From Gonium pectorale (taxonomy: Eukaryota; Chlorophyta; Chlorophyceae; Chlamydomonadales; Volvocaceae), in contig LSYV01000003.1 in assembly GCA_001584585.1 (NCBI GenBank), positions 994,882 through 1,058,881 of the forward strand: a stretch of 64,000 nt of DNA, written 5' to 3'. Both the position numbers and the translations under genes were made by a program. Below, in pieces: positions 21,096 to 32,700 of the stretch (within the stretch, counting starts at the first letter, position 1; each line of letters begins with the position of its first letter). The notes beneath the pieces were generated by a model, which worked only from the letters and a program-made list of their open reading frames with translations, was not told where the DNA came from and searched no databases.

Positions 21096-24000
21096 CTGCT
21101 GGGGGTGCTGCTGGGGCCAGTCGGAATGCAGCCACCCGAACGGCGCTCCGTGCAGCTGCGCCGCGCCGCCGCATGGCTCGTTTGAGGACTTCTCAGCAGC
21201 GGCGGCCGAGACCCCACCCGACGACTCCCCAGCGCCAGTATTGACGACACGCTGCCATGGAGGCGCAGCGACAGGGAGCAGCAGGGCGAACCCGCCCGCA
21301 GCCGGAGGGCTGCCCTCGCCACCGCCTGCGTCTAAGCCTTTGCTGATGCCGCCGCATGCCGCTGGGGCCATGGACAGCCCCTGTGGCAACGGAGGCGGCA
21401 GCAGGAAAGGGCCGTGGCCGCCAGCGGCAGGGCACCCTGGCGCCTCCAGAGGCGTTGACACCGCTGCACTCTCTCGCCCGGCCCGCTTCGGTTCTGGCTG
21501 TGGCGACGCGCCCGCACATCCGGCTGCTGCTGCTGCATTGCGACGATCGGCCTGCGTTTCGTGTGTAGGGCGGCTGCGGGGCTTCTGCCTCTGACGTGCG
21601 ACTGAATGCAGCTCCCCGACAGGGCTTCCTGAAGCAGCTGCTTGGTCCGCCAGCCCCGGTCGGGCCAGCACTATCACTGCGCCCGTGTCATCGGAGGCCC
21701 GCCGTCCGCCCCTGGCAACAGTGTCCTCTCCGGTCGCTGCTACGGCCTCCCGTCCAGGGTCCCCTCTTGGAAGCGGCCCCCCGGATCCCGACTCCGCAAC
21801 CAACGGGAACAGCGGACGCGGCAGCTGGCCCTTCGACAGCTGCTGCTGCTGATGCATCAAGTTTCCTGCGCGTATCTCCGGCTCCTGTTGATGGTTGGAA
21901 CTGTCAAACTGCAGCCCGCCGTTGGGTCTGCCGCGTGGGGCATCACCGGTAGCTGGCACACCTTGTGCTGACTGCGGCTGCACTGCCGCCGCCTGCTGCT
22001 TCCGGTCATGAGGGTGCAGATCCCATGGCATCGCCAAGGGGGCTGGGGAGACGCGAGGCGGTTGGGCATCGCAAGTACCGGCACCAGCGTCAGCGCCAGC
22101 GTGTCCAGGAGCCAGGAACCTGCTGGTCGCCGCGAAGGGGGCTGCCGCGACCACTGCCGTGGCGGGGGCTGCTGAGCCCAGGACCGGCTGCATGCCTGGC
22201 TCCCGCCCAAGGGCCCCGCACGCCAGGGGGGCTGCTGCATTGCTGCCCGCCTGCACCGCCCTTGCACGGCCGTCGCCTGTCCTGGACCGTCGGCAGCGGT
22301 CGTGGCACTCTTGGCAGACCGCGCGCTCGGAGTGCGTCCAGTGGCGGTGCCACCTCGCGGCCTCCCTGCAGCCGCACTCGGCGCAGCCGTCGCGCCGGCC
22401 CAGCTCCAAGGGGTTGGGCTGCGGCGGTGCAGGGCCTGTCGTACCAATGTTTGTTGCACACGACGCGTCCGATGCACAGGCGGCCACGGCGGCGGCCCTC
22501 AACTGCGCCTGGCGAAGTCTTTTGTAGCAGCGTTCACACGCTGCCTTTCCATGTAGATACTTGTGCCAGTACCACACCTTCGACGTAGTCATTGAGCCGC
22601 ACTCGGCGCAGCCGTTGGCCAGGCCCTCCTTCATCGCGGTGGCTCCCCAGCCCGCTTTGGAGGGGCCTCCGCGGGCAGTGGCTTTATGCAGGCCGGTTAC
22701 AGCCGCCGCGGCCGCAGACCCCGTTTGCGTCTGCATCCCCGAGCCCCAAGGCAGAGCTCCCACCGCCAGTGTCGCCACAAGCGCCTCGCTGCCGGCGCTG
22801 GGAAGGCTTCCCGTGGCAGAGACGCCGGCGGCGCATGCAGCGGCAGCGGTGCCGGCGGCGCCGTTGACGCCGGAGGGCAGCTGTGGCGGGTGGGGGGCAC
22901 GGTAACCGCCAGCCTTTTAAGGACGGTTCAGACACCGGACACATCCTATAATGCTTCTTAAGTTGCCCTTCTCGCCAAGAGACATAACACTCCCACAGCC
23001 GCCGCTGACAATTGAGTACGGTGCCGGGGGAAGGGTGCCTGTATTGCGCATTGCTATGCAACGCCGCCCCGCCCCAGCACCCGGGCACACTGCCATCTCG
23101 CTCACCTGCTGGCGGTGCTGCTGGTGCGAGTCGGGATGCAGCCACCCGAACGGCGCTCCGTGCAGCTGCGCCGCGCCGCCGTATGGCTCTGCGGGCCTCC
23201 CAGCGGCGGCGACCGAGTCCACCCCCGACAACTCCCCAGCACCAATACCGACGGCACGCTGCCAGGGAGGCGCAGGGACAGGGAGTGGCATGGCGGATCC
23301 GGGGCCGACGCCTGGTGGGGCCCAGGCTGAGGCGATGTCGGGCGCGCCCGCAGCGGCGGCGGCCTGCAGTCCGGCGCGGTACCTGTCGTAACATCTTCCA
23401 CACATCACCTTTCCCACTTTGCTCCAGTGCCAGTACCACAGGCCCTTTGGCGTTCTCGCGTCGCCACATTCCACGCAACCGTTGAGTTGGCCGTCCGCCG
23501 CAACGGCGCCTTTACGTACAGCCTGCGAGCCCCCACCGCCACCATCACTGGTAGCCGCGGGGGGCTCGGGTGTTGCGGCAGGAGGCGCCGCTGGCGTCCG
23601 GGCCAAGGCGCCTCTTTGCGCCTGCATCGTTGACCGGGGAAGGCCGCGCTGCTGGTACGCCTTGTTGCCCGAACCGCCAAAGCCGACGGTGGCGTCGACG
23701 CCAGCGCGAGCGGCAGAGGTGGTTCCAGTGGCGCTGTAGGCCGGCATCTGCAGTAAGTCGGTCAATGGACGCCACCAGTCGCTTAAGGGTAGAGTAAAGG
23801 GGTTGGGACATGCACTTCGGGAGCGCCCTTTGTTGCTGCCGGGACCGTGTTCGTCCATGATCCATCCGCATATCGAAATGCACAGCAGTGTGAACATGCA
23901 ACACATGGCTCTAAGACACCCCAACAGGAGCCATCAGGGCCACCCAACCCCGAAAACGCAAGTGAAGCACAGTGGCAAAGCGGCATCTGTCCGCTCCAAA

Positions 24001-25245
24001 CCTACCCCCCCCCGCCCGCCCTCGTCCGCAGCTGTTTAGACGCACCTGATGCTGCGGGGCTCGCAGCGAGGCGCTGCGCGGCTCCCCCATCGTGCCGCCG
24101 CCGCACTCCCCTCCAGGTCGCCTGGCGCAAGAAGGGTCCTCAACGGGCGCTGCCTCGTCGGCTGCACAGACCGAGGTCGAGGGCGACCCAACAGGGTCGC
24201 CAGCGGAGGCGCCGGCTGCATGCTGATGCTGGACTGGCGCACCTGCTCTGCCATCTCTTGCGGCGGCGGAGGTACCGCAGGGTGCCCGCTGAAGCTGCTC
24301 AAAGACAGCCACTCCCGCGGCTCCCTCCCTGACGCAGGAGCCCCCGCCAGGAGCGCACAGGTGCAGCCGCGGCCGCTTCGCCACAAGCAACAGCACGTCG
24401 CCGTACCCGTCAGGCTGCGCACTGTCGCCCACGTCGCTGCTGCCATGCCGCCGCGAAAGGGAATGTGCAGCCGGCGGCCCAGCTCCGCCGCAAGCAATTG
24501 CCCCGCCAGCGTGCTCCACACTCCTCTCCTGCTGGTAGACCTCATTCAAACTCAGGTGCCGCTGGGCAACAACGTGCGTCGGAGGGAGGGTTGTCGTCGC
24601 CGCTGTCGATGCTAATGCCAACGCCGCCGTCGCAGCTGTCGCGGTGCGGTGGGAAGTCGCACCAGCGGCGGTGGTATCTTCCGATGCCGCCGCCGTGCGC
24701 TCGCCAGCGAACGCCGCAAAGGCTCCGCCCACGCGGGTACTACTGCCCTCAGCGATGGTTGCAGGCTCCCGCTGGTGAGCGTCAGCCGCCACGCCCGGCA
24801 GTGGCGGTGGCTGCTGCTGCCGGTCACTTGGCGGCCGCAACTGGGTCGTTGCCGTGCTCGGCTGTGGGTGCGACAGCGGGGGCCCAGTGCCGGTGCCGGG
24901 TGGCAAGCTGCGGTAGAAGGCCACTGCGTTGTGCGGAGCTGGCGCGAGGGGAGGGGCTGCCGTCTGGGAGCAGCCTGGCCCCACACCGGTGCGGGCGGCA
25001 TGATGGGCCAGGGGCTGCGCCAATGTGCGCAACTCGCCACTGCTAGGAGGTGAGCTTGCGGGGCCGGCGGGTGCTGCCATCAAGAGAGGGGCGGCAGCGG
25101 CGGCGGCGGCGGCAGCGATAGTAGCGGTGGCAGCGGCCCGCTGGCAGCAGCCCAAAGCGATGTCGATACCCCGCCGGTGTCCGGACCCTTGTTCCGGCTG
25201 CTGGGCACCCGCCGCGCCTGGACAGCCCCCATAGCTCTGATCCAT
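21096..25245 (-). CDS. GATA-like multi-finger protein, type I, copy B: intact exons 1-3
   Basis: Three phase-0 exons: 25245-24046, 23747-23106 and 22880-21096 (400, 214 and 595 codons). Exon 1 starts MDQSYGGC and shares the GDVLLL and AKRPRL block with the left copy; an in-frame ATG 12 bases upstream is an alternative start. Exon 2 carries one finger, CVECGDARTPKGLW...CGRC, with an X21 loop. Exon 3 carries two (CAECGSMTTSK...CERC and CAECGCREAARW...CQEC). Exons 2 and 3 both end with a module containing GGAAQLHGAPFGWLH, then QQ, and the same donor (gtgagcga). Exon 3 should splice to 20690, where the next module is frameshifted. The whole thus reads as repeated finger modules in one gene. The alternative is separate genes, since exon 2 read through stops at 22917, only 37 bp before the exon 3 acceptor. 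Confidence 0.55.
22282..22407 (-). repeat. Finger-2 block, third copy, slightly diverged
   Basis: Same 126-bp block as at 8974-9099 and 20118-20243, with a handful of base differences, mostly where the residues after GRR and in the loop differ. Confidence 0.6.
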
Positions 25246-25417
25246 ACTGCCGTCCATGGCTTCCGCTAGCTGCAGCAGAGTCCAATGACGAAAGTCGCCC
25301 GCACCGAAGCTGCTCGTCGTGCGCCCGCGCTAACGCTATTAGCGTATTAGGTCGATACCTCCTAACGCCTCGAGCCGTGCTTCACTTGAGGGTCGCCAAG
25401 GGAGGTCGGCATCGCTT

Positions 25418-25431
25418 CGACCCAAGGGTCG
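25418..25431. promoter_or_regulatory. Inverted repeat CGACCC-AA-GGGTCG upstream of type I gene B
   Basis: Third copy of the element, about 173 bp upstream of the ATG at 25245. Similarity to the other upstream regions fades a few tens of bases further out, so here the element survives close to the edge of the duplicated DNA. Confidence 0.45.
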
Positions 25432-26176
25432 GCGCTGCCAATCAAGTGCGTCAAGAGAAGCTAGTGTACGAAAGAGGGAAATGAGGGATGAGAACGGGAA
25501 CGCTTTGGACAGGAGTAGGCTGGTACAATGGTAGTGCAGTACGACGTTTGGTGGCACCCACAAATGGTGCTGGATCGTGCGACGCTCAGCTCTTCTGCAT
25601 ATGCCAAATGCATTACACTAACCTTGCAGTTCCCCACAATGCAGCACCAACTCCTCGAGGGCGAGCTTGAGGGCGAGCCTGGGCTCCCCGGGCTCCTTGG
25701 GCTCCTTTGGCTCCTTTGGCTCCTTGCGCATGGCCTTCAAGCCGTGTCGCTCCGGATGCCTTCCCCTTCTTAGCCGCTGCCAGTAAGTTTGCTGCATCCC
25801 ACGTTCATTCTCTTCGTCTATTCAAGCCCCCTCGTCACGTCTGATTCCCTGCCTGCTCAGCTGCGATGGCGTCAGCTGCTTCCCAAGATGTTGGGACGCA
25901 ATATAGCCGATGTTTCTGTCGTACAGGTATGGTATACAGACGCACGGGGCCGTACGGTGTGCAGTTCCATGTGACTTGGTCGGTTACGAGTGAGATTAAC
26001 CCGACGACTGGAATACTTGATTCGTTGGTATCGTTTCTATCTGTCGGCGGCATCCTCTTTTAGTGACAGTGTTGCCCAAGCAATGAGGGACCCGCCATCG
26101 CCGCTCTAGCGTACCTACATGGCGTTGATACACAATTGATTGACCCTTACACGCTTTTTTAGTTATTACCAATACC
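25432..26176. other. Spacer between the finger array and MOB1, with a short minisatellite
   Basis: No gene is supported here. A GGCTCCTTT-like repeat runs from about 25657 to 25726. The spacer lies between divergent transcription units (type I gene B on minus, MOB1 on plus), so it should contain both promoters. No clear TATA element was identified. Confidence 0.4.
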
Positions 26177-28133
26177 ATGTTCGGGTTAAGGTAGGCAGCG
26201 AGCCTCTCACGGAAATACTGCTGCGAACGTGTGATCAATGCCGGATGCCCCTGATTGCAGCGCACGGAACACAAAAACATTTAGGCCGCGGAAGAGCACG
26301 CCGGTCGGCAGCAAGGTGTGTAGGGCGGGAACGAGGAAGCCGCTGTGAAACTGCCGTCTAGCGCCGCGCTAGGCGGTATGGGTGGATGATGATGCTTGAT
26401 ACCCATCTCCCGGGGGAATCAGGGCTTGCAACTCAAGCGGCACATCGATGCGACGCTCGGCAGTGGCAACATCCTCGAGGCGGTGAAGCTGCCACCCGGC
26501 GAGGACCTGAAAGAATGGCTCGCAGTAAACACGGTTGACTTTTACAATGCGGTCAGCGTGCTGTACGCCACGCTGGAGGAATTCTGCACGGAGAAGTCCT
26601 GCGAGGTCATGTCGGCGGGCGGGAAGGTGCGTGGGGCTTCAGAGAGGAGTGCAAGACGTTCGGGATGGGGAGTGCAGTGTCCTCCGTATATGCACGGCCG
26701 CAGGCTGGCTGGGTTGTGGCCTCCGGGGCCTAGGGCACCTGCTTGCGCGCCGGTAGCGCACCGCCAACATTCCTGAGGATCGGGGAAGGGCAGTTTTGGG
26801 TCAGTCCATGTCGTCCTGGCGACTGGCATGTCAGAAGCCAGATGTTGCGGCGGTCCGCAGGAGCGCTCAGGCCCGTTGCAACATACTGTCGCCCAAGTCC
26901 CTGCCCGCGTGTCATGCGCAGTATGAATACCTGTGGGCGGACGGGGTCAAGGTCAAGAAGCCCGTACGGCTGTCTGCGCCCGAGTACATCAACAAGCTGT
27001 ACGACTGGATTGAGGAGCAGGCAAGACTAGATCTCGCCGTGCAGCCCCAGCGTGCAACGAGGGCGACACAACCATTGCATCGTTTGCCTTGCCTAATGTC
27101 ATCCCCTGCAGCTGCGCCGCAGAGCCACCTGCCGTGCCACCTGCCACCTCTGGTCTGCGCACTGACCGCCCTGGCGCATCCATGCACCAGGGGTCGCTGA
27201 CCGCGTCCACCGCAAGCTCCCGTCCCTGGGCTGCATCCCAATCGGCGTTGTCACCTCTCATCCCATGCGCGTTATCGCCCCTTCCTGACATCCGAAACGC
27301 GCCACATTTCATCCAGATCGCCACGGCTTCCGAAATGCTTACCATCAACAGCTTCCTTTCAAACTGCATGCACCATGTTCTTCTTCCAACCCCTCCCTCC
27401 CTCGCCATTGCTTCCGTCAGATCGACGATGACCGCATCTTCCCGCAGCAGTTCGGGTCCCCGTTCCCGCCCAACTTCATGGAGGTGACGCGCACCATCTT
27501 CAAGCGCCTCTTCCGCGTCTACGCCCACATCTACCACTCGCACTTCAAGGCCATCTGCTCGCTGGGGGAAGAGGCGCACCTCAACACCTGCTTCAAGCAC
27601 TTCATCGTGTTCGTCACGGTAAGGGAGCCCGGGTCCCAGGCTGGCCCCGTGAGGCATGGGGGACAGGTGGGGCCGCTTGTGCATGGCATGGAAGGGCCAG
27701 GCCGGAGAGGCGCGTGCATGGGCAGGAGACAAGGCAGGTCGGAGGTACATGGTCCCTGATTAACCCGTGGATTGGACCCGTCAGCCATTGCCCACCAGCC
27801 ATGCAATGGCGCTGTTTGGGGCTGCTTACCGCTATTGTTCTATCAGGGGCTTGACAATGGGCGCGATCGGCTCCCCTTGTCGACCCCGTCAGCCAGCGCC
27901 CTGGCATTCGTTATCCCCACTTGCCACCGTCGAGTATTGAATGCCCGCACCCGGCTAATATGCCCCTCTCTCCCCCGCATCCTGAATGTCGCTGCCGCCC
28001 ATCCCCCTTGACCCTTCTGCAGCACTACCAGCTCGTGGACGAGAAGGAGCTGGCGCCCTTGTCGGAGCTCATCGAGCAATTCACGGGGAGGGCAGCTGCG
28101 GCCGCGGCGGGCGGCTCCGGGATGAGCACCTGA
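26177..28133 (+). CDS. MOB1: MOB kinase activator 1 (Mob1/phocein family)
   Basis: MOB1 binds and activates NDR/LATS kinases and acts in mitotic exit and cytokinesis. Six exons: 26177-26190, 26261-26315, 26423-26626, 26922-27020, 27421-27618 and 28023-28133. They encode 226 residues (family about 215). The first exon is only 14 bases (ATG TTC GGG TTA AG) and joins to ARNTKTFRPRKSTPVGSK, which matches the N-terminus of plant MOB1. Conserved blocks follow: HIDATLGSGN, EWLAVNTVDFYN, YEYLWADG, PPNFMEVTRTIFKRLFRVY and EEAHLNTCFKHF. The four zinc ligands are present as Cys78, Cys83, His160 and His165. Intron 4 (from 27021) uses a GC donor. The C-terminus ends FTGR plus a short Ala/Gly tail. Identification is secure. 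Confidence 0.95.
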
Positions 28134-29722
28134 GGCTCGTGCATTGTAGACTGTGCGGTCATTGCGTCACTGAAGCCCCTTGCTCCCGCAGTGCTGGGGT
28201 TCGTGCGAGTGCCACGTCGTGTGGGCCGTAGCCACCTGCAACAGGATGCATCGGGGTCGCGTTCGGTGGGGGTGGTTTGAGGGAGAGTTCTCGAATTATG
28301 GACGTGACGCGACGTGACGCGCGAATCCTCCCAACGGTAGGCTCCGTTTTCCGTAGGCGTGCAGAGTAGGGCGTGTGGATGGGGTGGGAGATGGCGGGGA
28401 GCTCCCAAGACGTCGCTTGGACAGCCACTGCGTGTGCGGCGGTCAGGATTTTTGCGTGTGACCTACTAGCAAACGCGAGATGCCGCCGGGACGGCAGCGT
28501 ATTCGGCACGCGCCAGGTGAGCTGTCATGCTGGAATAGCCATTGGCACATCCGTGCACACTCGTGCCCATGTCCGCTGAGCCGGTGACGTGATGGGCCGT
28601 TTGCCTCGTGGCGGTTTTCGCCCATGTGCCGGGCTGACAGATCAGTAGCGCAGGGGTGTCACATAGGCTAGAGCTGAGGCGTAGTGATCTCCGGCAACTC
28701 TGGGCACTAGGTATGCCTGGATAGCCTGCGGAGCCGCAGTAGGGGCCGGCGGGCATGCAATATAGACTAGCCGTGTTGTCTGGGCTGTGTTGTTGGTGTG
28801 ACTGCTGGCGGCAAAGGCGAACTCACGAGTGGAGGCTGGCCCGAGTGCTCTGCGCCAATTGTGCATTGTAGAACGGTCGTAGGACGCTTGCTTGTGGTTG
28901 TTTCGGGCATTTCGGGCCGGACGTTATGCCAGGATTGGCGCCTTGTTGTGGCACCCATGGAATGGGGCACCCACACTGGTATGCCTGGGATTATTAGATG
29001 CCTCAGGGTTGCACCCAGATGCCCTAGATGCCTCAGGGTTGCACCCAGACGTCGGCGTGAACGGGCGCACGTAGAGCATTTTGTTTAGCGCAACTGGCAA
29101 TGAATTCCCAGCAGGAGCTGCGGATGTTGCGGCTCGGTGTGGGTCAGCAGAACTGGGGCGACTGGGGCTTGCGGCCCCCGCGCGTGTGTTGGCTGCGGGT
29201 GGACGCGCAGGACGTGTGCGGCTCCGCTTTAGTCCCCAACCGGCTGGCTGTAGCATTGCGGCAACCATCGGCACTTTGGTCGACCTTGTGTGATACGGCA
29301 GTCTTGGCAAGTTGGCGGTGGACTGCTGCTGCGGGCGGGGGGACTGTTGAGGTGCGAACCATGAGCTGTCCTCCTGCCCCGCTCTAAGGCCTGACTAGCG
29401 TGGGGAACTGGTAAATAAGGCCTGACTAAGGCGTGGGGCAAGGGCCAGGGGAGGGAGGGCTGCTACGACAGTACGACACGACACTAAACACGTATGGCAC
29501 GGCGAAGCGGAAGCCGAGCCCTTGGCAGGACAGAGGATTGTTGTTTGATGCGCAGGGGCTGTCTTTACAGCGCGCTTAAGAGGCCTTCTAGTGCTTCAGG
29601 GCGTACCTAGCGCAGAGGTGTATCAAACGCACGCGTGCGCGTACAGACACGATATCATAGTCTTAAACTCACTTGTAGATAGAATTCCTGGCAGTTAAGG
29701 TGAAGTTGTTATTTTACCGGAA
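28134..29722. other. Spacer between MOB1 and SSADH
   Basis: MOB1 3' flank and SSADH promoter. I see no gene and no TGTAA signal on the plus strand. GTGCATTGTAGA occurs twice, near 28139 and 28861, and a 30-bp tandem duplication lies at 28995-29049. Confidence 0.4.
28995..29049. repeat. 30-bp tandem duplication
   Basis: TAGATGCCTCAGGGTTGCAC and five following bases occur twice, 30 bases apart (28995-29019 and 29025-29049). Confidence 0.8.
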
Positions 29723-32700
29723 ATGATGACCCCGGCGCAACGAGCGGCGCCCGTGCTCGCGGCGCTGCTTGCCAGGAGCGGAGCACCTTGCTGCCAATTA
29801 ATTTCAGCATGCGCACCTGCGCTGACAGCGGCGGGCTGGTCCAGCGGCGGGCCCTCGGGCGATGACGCGAGCGATGCGACCTCCTCCTCCGGCCGGGAGC
29901 CCAGCTACATCGCCGTTGGCCTTCCCACCTCGCAATCCCCGCTCGGCCGCCGGTCGCTCGCGCCCGGCCCCGGCCCAGTGTACCGCAGCACCGGTCACAC
30001 GGGCCGCCCCGGCCTGCTCCGCGGAACCGCCGGGGGGCTGCTCCGCGGCTCATCTGCCTTCCCTTCGCTCGGCTCTCAGCTGACCTGCCTCCGCCATAAA
30101 GGCACTACCAACCTAGACGAGGCGACACAGGCGGCGGGGCTGAGCAGGGCGGCGGTGTCACCGGACGTGCTGTCGCGCGTCAAGGACCACGGGCTCCTGC
30201 ACACGGCGGGGCTGATCGGGGGCAAGTGGACCGAAACGGCCAGCGACAAGGGCACGTTCGAGGTGCGGGGGACTGTGGGGCATTACAGGTCGGGGACAGT
30301 GGTAGAGAGGGGGGGCCTTTTGGCGGCAACCCTGGGGCCGTGAAGCCGCTGGATGTGTGGGAACGGTGCTGACGCAGTCAGGCTAAGGGCTCCCAACCCG
30401 CGTGCCGATACGTGCCATATCCACCCCCCCGCGCAAGGGGGGGGGCCAAGGAAGGGCGGCAAGGACCGGCTTGGCCGCCGGACGGGACATACGCTGCTGG
30501 CGCCCAGCTCGTTGTTATTCATTCCCCTTTCCCTTCAATCCCTCCCCCTCGCGCTCTCCCGTGCGCAGGTGCACAACCCCGCCACGGGCGCCGTGCTGGC
30601 CACTATGCCCCGCATGCGGGCCGACGAGACGCGGGCCGCCATCGCGGCGGCGCACGCCGTGCTGCCGCAGTGGCGTCACAAGCCCGCCAAGGAGCGCGCG
30701 GCCATCCTGCGCAAGTGAGGCCGGGGCGGGGCTGGCGGTCAGCCATGTTGGCGGCTTGCGGTGTGGGGCGTGCGACATGACATGGCACGTGTGGGGCTGG
30801 CAGGCTTAGGGCACAGGGATGGGACACAGGGATACGCAGGCATGAATCGCGACACGGGATCGGACCCGCGTCCGGAGGGCCCCATGGCTTTGGGATGAGG
30901 CGTTGTGGTGTGGACAGGCACGGGTTCGCAGGGCCATCGCCTCCCCCGCCCCCCATCACCCTCAGGTCCCCTGCCCTCCCCCACCCCTCCCTTCGCCGCC
31001 CAACCGCCCGCACGCCAGGTGGCACGACCTCATCCTGCAGCACCAGCACGACATCGCCACCATCATGACGCTCGAGTGCGGCAAGCCAACGGCCGAGGCG
31101 CTGGGGGAGATCGCCTCGGGGTGAGCGATGCGGCCAGGCAGCACAGCCAGCGGTTTGCCCCACGGCGTGATGCAGTGCAGATCCCGTCCCATACCGCCAC
31201 CCCGTGTGCTTCAACCCTGCCGCAGCGCCGCCTCCGTGGAGTGGTTCGCCGCCGAGGCGGTGCGCGTGTGCGGCGACGTGCTTGAGCCCCACAACCGGGA
31301 TCGGCGCATGCTTGTGATCAAGCAGCCGGTGGGGGTGGTGGGCGCAATCACGCCCTGGAACTTCCCGATGTCCATGGTGAGCGGTGAGGGGCGGTGGTGC
31401 AGGGGTTGGTGGTAAGAAGCGATCAGCACTTTTGGCGGCGGGATTTTAGGACCGGCGCAAGCCCGTACAATGACGTACCAGTCTGTGGCTGCAGGGCACA
31501 GGATAGCTTCCGTGTTGGGGACTGGGATGAGGAGGGCGAACATTAACTGTGAATCGACACGTACTGTGTGACCCGCGAAGTGGGGCGCAAGGGGCTTTGG
31601 CAGCACATTGCACGGTGCGATGCGGTGGTGTGGTGCTGTGTGGCGTGCGTGGCTGCTCCACGGTCTGCAGCCAGGCAAGCGCCGTGCGCACCCTTCAAAC
31701 GTGCTTGGTTGGCTGAAGGCCCCACCTTGGCACCGGGGCGCGCCTTCCAACCCGCATTTTCCTCCTTTGGACCGCGCCGCGCTCTGGAGCGCACGTAGTT
31801 CTCTGCGCTTTGCCTTACTCTCCCCATGCACCAATCCCCTCCTATCTCATCCCATCTCCCCAGATCACCCGGAAGGTGGCGCCGGCGCTGGCCGCGGGCT
31901 GCACGGTGAGGGCTACACCGGAAAGCAGCTGCTGGTCGCGCTACCCTACTGCGCGTTGGGGCAGTCGTCTTGTGCCGGTCGTGCTGTATGATGCGTTGAA
32001 GACACGTCGCGCAGGGATGGCGAAGGCAGTCCGCGCTCCCACGCAGGCTCCCATTCTCTCTCTGATACGGTGGCCATGCCCAGCGGCCCAACCCAGTCCT
32101 TCGGCCATCCTCAATATAACTTCGTATAATGTATGCTATACGAAGTAGTCGTGGGAGGGCAAGGCGACACAGGGGATAGGNNNNNNNNNNNNNNNNNNNN
32201 NNNNNNNNNNNNNNNNNNNNNNNNNNNNNNNNNNNNNNNNNNNNNNNNNNNNNNNNNNNNNNNNNNNNNNNNNNNNNNNNNNNNNNNNNNNNNNNNNNNN
32301 NNNNNNNNNNNNNNNNNNNNNNNNNNNNNNNNNNNNNNNNNNNNNNNNNNNNNNNNNNNNNNNNNNNNNNNNNNNNNNNNNNNNNNNNNNNNNNNNNNNN
32401 NNNNNNNNNNNNNNNNNNNNNNNNNNNNNNNNNNNNNNNNNNNNNNNNNNNNNNNNNNNNNNNNNNNNNNNNNNNNNNNNNNNNNNNNNNNNNNNNNNNN
32501 NNNNNNNNNNNNNNNNNNNNNNNNNNNNNNNNNNNNNNNNNNNNNNNNNNNNNNNNNNNNNNNNNNNNNNNNNNNNNNNNNNNNNNNNNNNNNNNNNNNN
32601 NNNNNNNNNNNNNNNNNNNNNNNNNNNNNNNNNNNNNNNNNNNNNNNNNNNNNNNNNNNNNNNNNNNNNNNNNNNNNNNNNNNNNNNNNNNNNNNNNNNN

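Noticed and set aside
22917..23924. Separate one-finger gene starting MGCLRAMCCMF
   Set aside because: The first 59 codons are not matched in the paralogues, and an acceptor (cttactgcag) at 23748 fits exon 2 of gene I-B. It is kept as a lower-probability alternative.
32116..32149. loxP as a real recombination site or transgene
   Set aside because: It touches a scaffold gap, the right arm is incomplete, and no vector or transgene sequence is nearby. A mate-pair linker explains it.
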